Source of the DNA: J054 sp964613615
GTDB lineage: Bacteria > Pseudomonadota > Gammaproteobacteria > Steroidobacterales > GCA-2729495
Reading direction: 5' to 3'
Length of the DNA stretch: 14,111 nt
NCBI GenBank assembly: GCA_964613615.1
Contig: CAZTIB010000192.1
Location: forward strand, 1-14,111
Shown: piece by piece, positions 1 through 5,247 of the stretch
How the letters are laid out: every line of letters begins with the position of its first letter
Numbering within the stretch: the first letter of the stretch is position 1
Notes under the pieces: model-generated
Told to the model about the DNA's origin: nothing
What the model saw: the letters and a program-made list of their open reading frames with translations, nothing else
Database searches by the model: none
Translations under genes and position numbers: made by a program

Positions 1-694
1 CCTGGTCCATGAGCTGGCCGATGGCACCGGCGCCGATTTCCCACGCACCGCGGATCAGCACGAAGGCCAGCAGTATGCCGATCACCGGATCCACGAAGGG
101 CGCATTGAATTGCGTCGATATCAGCAGCGCGACGATCACGCCGATATTGATGCCCACGTCGCCCAGGCCGTGCAGCGCATCGGCAGACACGATCAGCGAC
201 CCGGTGCGCTTCACCACGAAGCGCTGGAACATAACCAGTAGTCCGACCAGCACGGAAGCGATGACCATGATGATGATGCCCAGCTGGCTGTTCGTCGGCA
301 TGGCGGGTTCCAGCAGTCGTCGCCCGCACTCGGCAATCAGGAACAGCGCGGACGCGCCGATGATGATGGCCTGGAACATCCCGCCGATAGGCTCGGCCTT
401 GCCGTGCCCGAAACGATACTGGTGGCTGGCCGGCTGTAATGCCCGGCGCACGAAATACAGGTTCAGGCCCGCCGCCACGCCGTCCAGCACCGAGTCCAGC
501 AGCGAGCCCAGCATCGCGACGGAGCCGGTCTGCCACCACGCGACACCCTTGATGGTGATCAGCGTGCCGGCCACCAGCACCGACGCGCTGGTTGCGAGCT
601 TCATCAGCCGCGCCTTGTCGGCGTGCTCCAGGTTGTGAGCGGTGGCAGCGGTATTCATGTCCAGGGTTTGCAGCGGGTCCAGGCGGTTCGCCAT
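1..694 (-). CDS. FieF-like cation diffusion facilitator (CDF) metal efflux transporter, C-terminus cut by window edge
   Basis: This is an inner-membrane metal/proton antiporter of the CDF family, expected to export divalent cations such as Zn(II) or Fe(II) from the cytoplasm. The visible 231 codons cover the transmembrane part. The family's transport site is visible: the TM2 motif DSVLD supplies Asp67 and Asp71, and the TM5 motif ADALHGLGD supplies His175 and Asp179, the DD-HD arrangement of E. coli FieF. The loop signature FGHGKAE (95-101) and the segment RALQPAS also match FieF. The cytoplasmic C-terminal metal-sensing domain lies beyond the left edge. I chose the ATG at 694; an ATG at 658 is equally possible because neither has a clear ribosome binding site and FieF proteins begin close to TM1. 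It lies 78 bases after the doxX-like gene on the same strand and may share its transcript. The substrate is inferred from the site residues only. Confidence 0.9.
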   Translation of the reverse strand, partial: MANRLDPLQTLDMNTAATAHNLEHADKARLMKLATSASVLVAGTLITIKGVAWWQTGSVAMLGSLLDSVLDGVAAGLNLYFVRRALQPASHQYRFGHGKAEPIGGMFQAIIIGASALFLIAECGRRLLEPAMPTNSQLGIIIMVIASVLVGLLVMFQRFVVKRTGSLIVSADALHGLGDVGINIGVIVALLISTQFNAPFVDPVIGILLAFVLIRGAWEIGAGAIGQLMDQ

Positions 695-772
695 ATTGTA
701 GGTCAGAACAGGCGGCGTCCGGCGGGTGCACCAGCCGCGCCGATTATTTCGGGGCCCGGGTGACGCCTCCCG

Positions 773-1291
773 CTAGCTGAACCAGCGCGAATCCGGGAAG
801 CGCCGTGCCAGCCAGCGGTCCAGGCCAAGCCACTGCCCGGAAGGCTTGGCCAGGAACAGGAAATTCAGAATAAAAAACGGGATCAGCGACGCGTCGTAGT
901 AGCCGCCGATCGCCAGGTTCACCAGGATAAACAGGCTCACCCCCGCGGCCCAGCGGGTGGTCAGGCCCAGCAACAGGCCGATGGCCGCATAAAGTTCGCC
1001 GAAAGTGACCACCCAGGCCACGAGCTCGTAGAGCGGAATCGCGAACGACTGCAGGTACAGCACGGCGAAACTGTCGGGTGGTAGTTCCGTCAGTCGGTCG
1101 AGGAAGATTTCATTCAGGATATCCGAGGTCAGCCAGTCCTTGCGGATCTTGTTGACGCCGGCCGCCAGCCAGAAGATCCCGAACAGGGTGCGCAGCACGA
1201 TGTGCAGCACTACGCCGGTGGTGCGCAGCAGGTGCCCGCGAATCCACTGCAGCTGCCAGAGACCGTCGGCCGTCGTCACGGTGTCATTCAC
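773..1291 (-). CDS. DoxX-family integral membrane protein
   Basis: This 172-residue hydrophobic protein has about four membrane segments (roughly residues 28-46, 84-108, 113-130 and 136-149). It shows the DoxX pattern: an N-terminal RTLFGIFWLAAGVNKI helix, then GELYAAIGLLLGLTTRWAA in the middle. DoxX-like proteins are small quinone- or redox-associated inner-membrane proteins; in mycobacteria DoxX assembles with a superoxide dismutase and a thiol-handling protein, and in archaea DoxD/DoxA are linked to thiosulfate:quinone oxidoreductase. The exact reaction here is unknown. I chose GTG at 1291 because it overlaps the upstream stop as GTGA, the same four-base coupling used by the gene before it. 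An in-frame start at 1360 would add 23 residues that overlap the upstream reading frame and do not look like membrane protein. No good Shine-Dalgarno sequence is visible, which fits translational coupling. It is the last gene of the mrcB chain before a 78-base gap. Confidence 0.85.
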   Translation of the reverse strand: MNDTVTTADGLWQLQWIRGHLLRTTGVVLHIVLRTLFGIFWLAAGVNKIRKDWLTSDILNEIFLDRLTELPPDSFAVLYLQSFAIPLYELVAWVVTFGELYAAIGLLLGLTTRWAAGVSLFILVNLAIGGYYDASLIPFFILNFLFLAKPSGQWLGLDRWLARRFPDSRWFS

Positions 1292-1875
1292 AGCGGGAAC
1301 GCCGATGGTTTGCGGTCGTCGATGATCGCAATCGACTCCCACAGGGGCAGTCGCTGGCAATAGCCCGCCGGCTTCAGCTCCGGACCCCGACGCCAGCGCC
1401 GGTTGGTGCGATCAATTTCATAGTCGTCCAGCGCGATCACCGGCGGTTCCAGTGAAACTCTTGCCTGGACTTTCCGGGGTAATGGCCACTTGCCGTCTGT
1501 CACGTCGTAGACCCGCACCGGTCGCTCGTGGCCGTCGGCCGCGGTGTCATCGAAGTTCCGTATAAACCATTCCCAGATCGTGGCGATCTGCGACCAGAAG
1601 GTGCGCGTCTGTATATGGTAGACAGTGAAGCTGCCAGACTCGGGAATGTTTTCTCTTTGCGCGTCAACGTCCGACGTTTCGCAGAGCACGACCACCTCGC
1701 ACATCGTGCAGATCTCGCCGAAGCGACCGAACAGGAAGTAGTCGGCGTACTTGGGGTCGTTCATCTGTGCAGTCACTGGCCACGCGACGCTCAAGGCCAG
1801 CAAGGTCAGCAGTGAACGGAGAGTCCGCGTGGGCCACGCGGCGGCGTTCCTTGTCCTGGGACTCGGCACGTTCAA
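1288..1875 (-). CDS. Unrecognised exported protein with a C-x2-C-x5-C cluster
   Basis: I do not recognise this 195-residue protein. It begins with a basic stretch and a hydrophobic segment (about residues 18-36, SLLTLLALSVAWPVTA), which looks like a Sec signal peptide cleaved after Ala36, so the mature part should be periplasmic. The mature protein holds a compact cysteine cluster, CTMCEVVVLC (Cys56, Cys59, Cys65), plus a lone Cys173. It is rich in aromatic residues (TFWSQIATIWEWFIRNF near 92-108) and has a basic RTNRRWRRG patch near 156-164. The cluster could be a thiol-disulfide or metal site, but this is inference. TTG at 1875 is preferred: GGAG lies 8 bases upstream, it overlaps the lpoP-like stop as TTGA, and it leaves a normal signal peptide. 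Its stop overlaps the DoxX start. Its position between a PBP1b activator and DoxX suggests envelope redox work. Confidence 0.75.
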   Translation of the reverse strand: MNVPSPRTRNAAAWPTRTLRSLLTLLALSVAWPVTAQMNDPKYADYFLFGRFGEICTMCEVVVLCETSDVDAQRENIPESGSFTVYHIQTRTFWSQIATIWEWFIRNFDDTAADGHERPVRVYDVTDGKWPLPRKVQARVSLEPPVIALDDYEIDRTNRRWRRGPELKPAGYCQRLPLWESIAIIDDRKPSAFPL

Positions 1876-2303
1876 GGCCGTTTCTCCGCGCGTTGCGCAT
1901 CGGCAATCAATTGTGAGGCCTGCGACTGCGCGACGCTTCCCTGCATCGCCAGGCTCAGGGACTTGCGACCCATCTGCTCGGCCTGCGCATAGTCGCCCTG
2001 CTCGAAGCGTAGTTGCCCCAGTTCGAGCCACACGGCCGGGTGGTCTGGCTCTATGCGAATCGCCCGTTCCACCGATGCAGAGGCTTGTGCAAACTCGCCC
2101 GCGCGGCGTTGCCGCCGACTTTGCTCCAACAGCGCATCGCCGGCCGGCGAGATACTGCGGCCCACCACCGGGCCGCTGCCCGCACCGCCGTCGCCAGCCG
2201 TTGTTGTGCCGCTGGATGCTGCTGGCGGTGCAGTCTGGACGGAGGGGCCCGCGCAGCCGGTGAGCGCAAGGGCGATAGCCATTATCGCCAGCGCTGCGCG
2301 CAT
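1872..2303 (-). CDS. lpoP: LpoP-like TPR outer-membrane lipoprotein, probable PBP1b activator
   Basis: This 143-residue lipoprotein has a short signal peptide ending in the lipobox LTGC (Cys17). A Ser/Gly/Thr-rich linker follows (about 20-52), then a compact helical region with two TPR-like repeats (about 53-86 and 87-120), for example ERAIRIEPDHPAVWLELGQL and RFEQGDYAQAEQM. LpoP of Pseudomonas aeruginosa is a TPR lipoprotein that reaches PBP1b from the outer membrane and stimulates its cell-wall synthesis; its gene neighbours the PBP1b gene. This protein matches in architecture, size and location. Asp20 of a lipoprotein-retention signal is absent (C-A-G-P after the lipobox), which agrees with an outer-membrane location. 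The ATG at 2303 overlaps the mrcB stop by one base (TGATG) and has GAGGT 9 bases upstream. The assignment rests on context and motifs, not on a database search; a generic TPR lipoprotein is the alternative. Confidence 0.85.
   Translation of the reverse strand: MRAALAIMAIALALTGCAGPSVQTAPPAASSGTTTAGDGGAGSGPVVGRSISPAGDALLEQSRRQRRAGEFAQASASVERAIRIEPDHPAVWLELGQLRFEQGDYAQAEQMGRKSLSLAMQGSVAQSQASQLIADAQRAEKRP
1884..1887 (-). promoter_or_regulatory. Ribosome binding site of the exported cysteine protein (decides a TTG start)
   Basis: The minus strand reads GGAG, 8 bases before TTG 1875. It sits inside the last codons of the lpoP-like gene. It supports a rare TTG start that overlaps the preceding stop codon as TTGA. 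Confidence 0.55.
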
Positions 2304-4603
2304 CAGTTCAGCACCTCGTCGAGCCAGTCACGTGCGCGCCGCCCCAGCATGTGCAGGCCCGGACCGCAGCCGGGTTTGCTGCCGAGCCTGGCATCGCCGG
2401 GTAACGCGAGTTCCACGACGTCTGCGCAGGCCGGCCTGGCCAGCAGGCCGGTCTCGTAATCGACCCACAGGTTCTCGAGTTCGGCCGGCGGCAGCGGCGC
2501 GTAAGAGGCACTGTTCAGTTCATTCATGATCGCAGCCCAGATCTGCAGCGCACCGGAAGCTCCGGTTAGTCCGGTGGGGCGATTGTCGTCATAACCGAGC
2601 CAGACCACCATCACGTGCTGGCCGGTGAAGCCGGCAAACCAGCTGTCGCGATATTCATCCGAGGTACCGGTTTTTCCGGCCGCAACGAGATCAGCCGGTA
2701 GCTTGCCACGCGCGCTGCGGCCCGTGCCCCGGCGCAGCACCTGCACCAGGGCCTGGTTCAGCTGGTAGACGGTGCCGGGATCCGCAATCTGCTCGATGGC
2801 TATCGGAAAGCGTTGCAACGGTTCGCCCTCGGCATCGACGACCGAGCGCACCGCGCGCAGCGGCGTGCGGAAACCGCCGTTCGCCAGTGTCCCGTAGACC
2901 TGGGCAACTTCCAGCGGTGTCATTTCCACCGCACCGAGCAGCAGCGACGGGTAGGGCCGGATATCTGCCGGGCCGCCCATCGCGGTCAGGGTGTCGGCCA
3001 CCTGCGCCGGGCCAACGGCCATGCCGACGCGCACCGTGGCGAGGTTGAAAGACTCCACCAGCGCGCGCAGCAGGGTCACGGAACCGTGCGTTTCACCGCT
3101 GTAGTTCTGTGGTGCCCAGGTGTCGCCGTTGTCGAGCGTGACGCTGATTGGCTCGTCGTCGACGAGGCTCGCCAGGTGATAGCGGCCGGACTGCAGCGCG
3201 GCCAGGTAGACGGGGGGTTTCGCCAGCGAGCCGATGGGCCGGCGCGCGTCCAGGGCGCGATTGAAGCCGTCGAAGCCGGCTTGCCGGTCACCGACCACGG
3301 CAAGCACCTCGCCGGACTGCGCGCTGGTGATCACAACGGCCCCGGCCAGTCCGTCCGTAGCCCCAGGATCCCGCCGGTCGAGGCTCGCGAGGCCTGCACT
3401 CAATTTCGCCTCCGCGGTCGCCTGCACCAGAGGATCCAGTCCAGTGAATACGCGCAAACCCTGGCTGGTCAGATCCTCGTCGCGGTACTGCTCGGCGAGC
3501 TGCGCGCGCACCAGCTGCAGGAAAGCCGGGTAGTAGGTCGCGCCGGCTGATTGCCGGTCCCAGGTGTCGAGTTTGCGTGCCTGCGCGGCGGCGGCCTCGG
3601 TGGCGGTCACGGCTTCCTTATCGGCCAGGATCTGCAGCACCAGATTGCGGCGTTCCAGCGCCCGTTGCGGCTGGCGCGCGGGGTTGTAGTAGGCCGGACC
3701 CTTGACCATCGCCACGAGCAGCGCGAGCTGGTGCAGTTCCAGTTCGTCGAGCGGCCGGCTGAAGTAGTACTGGCTGGCGAGGCCGAAGCCGTGAATCGCG
3801 CGGTTGCCGTCCTGGCCCATATAGATTTCATTGATATAGGCGTTCAGCAGGTCGCTCTTGTCGTAGTGCCATTCGAGGATCAGCGCCATCGCGGCTTCGC
3901 GGATTTTTCGCCACAGGGTGCGGCGGTTATCCAGGAAATAGTTTTTCACCAGCTGCTGCGTCAGCGTGCTGCCGCCCTGGGTGAGTTCGCCGCTGCGTAC
4001 GTTGACCACAATGGCCCGCGCCAGGGCCCGGGGGTCGACGCCGTGATGCTCATCGAAGCGCCGGTCTTCCACCGCCTTCAGCGCCGCCACGAGCACTTCA
4101 GGCGTCTGGTCCGGGGCCACGATCAGCCGGTCTTCACCATGGGTCGGGAAAATACTTCCCACCAGCAGCGGGTCGAGACGCGCCACCGCAAACTCCGTCG
4201 CGCCGCTGGTCAGCCGGGTGACCTGCCCGTCGGAAAACTCGATGGCCAGCGGCGACGGCGGCCGCAATTCATCCCAGAAACGAAACTCCCGGCTCATCAG
4301 CTCGATGCCGCGGCGCGTGCGGCGGAAACTGCCGGGTTGGCGGGGCACTTGCCGGACCTGTCTATAGCCCAGCCGCAACAACTCCCGTTCGAGCTGCGCC
4401 CGCGGCATTTCGAGGCCGGCATAGAGTTCCAGGGGCCGGGCGTAGACCTGCGCGGGCAAGTCCCAGCGTCGACCGTCGAATTTCTGCGTGACGGTGATAT
4501 CGAGGTACAACAGCCAGCCGGCGACTACGAGCAATAGCAATGCCGACAGACTCAGCCACGGGTGCTGGCGAACCAGCCGCTGCCGTTTTCGTGACCGGCT
4601 CAT
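2303..4603 (-). CDS. mrcB: Penicillin-binding protein 1B, bifunctional peptidoglycan glycosyltransferase/transpeptidase
   Basis: This is a class A PBP of 766 residues that polymerises lipid II into glycan strands and cross-links the stem peptides in the periplasm. Residues are counted from ATG 4603. A basic cytoplasmic tail and one membrane anchor (about 17-36) come first, then a UB2H-like region (about 45-130), the known docking site for outer-membrane activators. The GT51 domain shows EDRRFDEHHG (catalytic Glu179), GGSTLTQQLVKN (210-221), RKIREAAMALILE (second Glu at 236) and NAYINEIYMGQ. The transpeptidase domain shows SLAK (nucleophile Ser459, Lys462), SFN (518-520) and KTGTS (from Lys644). 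All key residues are intact. ATG 4603 is preferred over TTG 4609 because AGGA lies 9 bases before the ATG but only 3 before the TTG. It heads the coupled operon with the lpoP-like gene and is divergent from an NlpC/P60 lipoprotein. Confidence 0.97.
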   Translation of the reverse strand: MSRSRKRQRLVRQHPWLSLSALLLLVVAGWLLYLDITVTQKFDGRRWDLPAQVYARPLELYAGLEMPRAQLERELLRLGYRQVRQVPRQPGSFRRTRRGIELMSREFRFWDELRPPSPLAIEFSDGQVTRLTSGATEFAVARLDPLLVGSIFPTHGEDRLIVAPDQTPEVLVAALKAVEDRRFDEHHGVDPRALARAIVVNVRSGELTQGGSTLTQQLVKNYFLDNRRTLWRKIREAAMALILEWHYDKSDLLNAYINEIYMGQDGNRAIHGFGLASQYYFSRPLDELELHQLALLVAMVKGPAYYNPARQPQRALERRNLVLQILADKEAVTATEAAAAQARKLDTWDRQSAGATYYPAFLQLVRAQLAEQYRDEDLTSQGLRVFTGLDPLVQATAEAKLSAGLASLDRRDPGATDGLAGAVVITSAQSGEVLAVVGDRQAGFDGFNRALDARRPIGSLAKPPVYLAALQSGRYHLASLVDDEPISVTLDNGDTWAPQNYSGETHGSVTLLRALVESFNLATVRVGMAVGPAQVADTLTAMGGPADIRPYPSLLLGAVEMTPLEVAQVYGTLANGGFRTPLRAVRSVVDAEGEPLQRFPIAIEQIADPGTVYQLNQALVQVLRRGTGRSARGKLPADLVAAGKTGTSDEYRDSWFAGFTGQHVMVVWLGYDDNRPTGLTGASGALQIWAAIMNELNSASYAPLPPAELENLWVDYETGLLARPACADVVELALPGDARLGSKPGCGPGLHMLGRRARDWLDEVLN

Positions 4604-4680
4604 TCGCAATTGTCCTGCCGTTTAGCCATATTGATGATGCGAGTTGATCCCGGTTGGGCGCCGGCTATACGGAAAGGATT
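4604..4680. promoter_or_regulatory. Divergent intergenic region between mrcB and the NlpC/P60 gene
   Basis: These 77 bases must hold the 5' signals of two genes read away from each other, one making cell wall and one probably cutting it. Ribosome binding sites are visible for both: AGGA on the minus strand at 4613-4616, and a GGAAAGGA purine run on the plus strand at 4671-4678. The best plus-strand sigma70-like pair (TTGATC at 4644, TATACG at 4666, 16 bases apart) would start the transcript inside the ribosome binding site, so I do not accept it. I could not assign promoters with confidence. The local base composition is lower in GC than the flanking genes, as expected for a promoter region. 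Confidence 0.45.
4613..4616 (-). promoter_or_regulatory. Ribosome binding site of mrcB (decides the start)
   Basis: The minus strand reads AGGA, 9 bases before ATG 4603. The same motif is only 3 bases before the in-frame TTG at 4609, so the ATG is the better start. Confidence 0.6.
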
Positions 4681-5172
4681 ATGGGTAGTTCAGCACGGCA
4701 ATTTTGCTTAGCGGCGCTGGCCTGCGTGGTCCTCAGCGGGTGCTCCTCCCACAAGGCCGCCCCGCCGGAGCAGGCCGAATCCTACCAGTTACGCGGCGCG
4801 CCGGTCAGCGCGGTGGGCGAGCACGCGGCGCGGACCGCAGCCTCGCTCGTGGGCTCGCCTTATCGTTACGGCGGGCACGCGCCGGATGGCTTCGATTGCA
4901 GTGGCCTGGTGTTTTATTCCTACCAGGCCGCCGGCCTGAGCGTCCCGCGCACCTCCACGCAGCAGTTCCGGGCGGCCAGGCCGATTCCCGTCACCGAGGC
5001 CCGGGCGGGCGATCTGCTGTTCTTCAGCTACGAACGCAAGGTTTCCCACGTCGGCATCTACCTCGGCGGGCAGCGCTTCGTGCACGCGCCGTCGACGGGC
5101 AAGCCGGTGTCGGTGGCGAGCCTGACGGAAGCCCACTACCGCGACCATTTCGTGGGTGCCGGGCGCTTCTGA
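4681..5172 (+). CDS. NlpC/P60-family lipoprotein, probable peptidoglycan DL-endopeptidase
   Basis: This 163-residue envelope lipoprotein is predicted to cleave stem peptides of peptidoglycan (gamma-D-Glu to diaminopimelate bond), the usual activity of the NlpC/P60 cysteine peptidases. The signal peptide ends in the lipobox LSGC (Cys21). The catalytic domain starts near residue 45 and contains GSPYRYGG, the nucleophile in DGFDCSGLVFYSYQ (Cys73), VPRTSTQQF, GDLLFF, the general-base histidine in SHVGIYLG (His123) and the third polar residue in FVHAPSTG (His135), so the triad is complete. The size matches E. coli Spr/MepS-like enzymes, but the exact orthologue is not clear. ATG 4681 is chosen because it gives a standard lipoprotein signal and follows a GGAAAGGA purine run; an in-frame TTG at 4654 would add nine residues before the signal. 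It is divergent from mrcB and 75 bases upstream of the sensor kinase. Confidence 0.93.
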   Translation: MGSSARQFCLAALACVVLSGCSSHKAAPPEQAESYQLRGAPVSAVGEHAARTAASLVGSPYRYGGHAPDGFDCSGLVFYSYQAAGLSVPRTSTQQFRAARPIPVTEARAGDLLFFSYERKVSHVGIYLGGQRFVHAPSTGKPVSVASLTEAHYRDHFVGAGRF

Positions 5173-5221
5173 TCCCGCCAGTCGCTGCGCAGGCAGCCGT
5201 TTTCGTTCCGTCCGCCAGACC

Positions 5222-5236
5222 GCGCCATGGTGGCGC
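5222..5236. other. Small perfect inverted repeat before the hybrid kinase gene
   Basis: GCGCCA and TGGCGC flank a three-base loop (TGG). It lies 50 bases after the NlpC/P60 stop codon and 11 bases before the kinase ATG at 5248. No T-run follows, so it is not a normal intrinsic terminator. It could be an RNA hairpin affecting kinase translation or a chance feature in GC-rich DNA. Confidence 0.25.
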
Positions 5237-5247
5237 CGTGAGCCGTT

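Noticed and set aside
9..638. Open plus-strand frame at the left edge
   Set aside because: The minus strand here encodes a CDF transporter with its metal-site residues intact; the plus-strand product is low-complexity (Ser, Thr, Ala, Pro).
695..772. Possible terminator between the doxX-like gene and the CDF gene
   Set aside because: Short GC-rich palindromes such as GGTGCACC are present, but there is no stable stem followed by a T-run on the minus strand. I cannot tell whether transcription continues into the CDF gene.
3551..4537. Open plus-strand frame inside mrcB
   Set aside because: It is antisense to the intact GT51 domain of PBP1b and shows no domain or translation signal of its own.
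4644..4671. Sigma70-like promoter (TTGATC, 16 bases, TATACG) before the NlpC/P60 gene
   Set aside because: Transcription would begin within the ribosome binding site at 4671-4678, leaving almost no leader. The match is too weak to accept against this.
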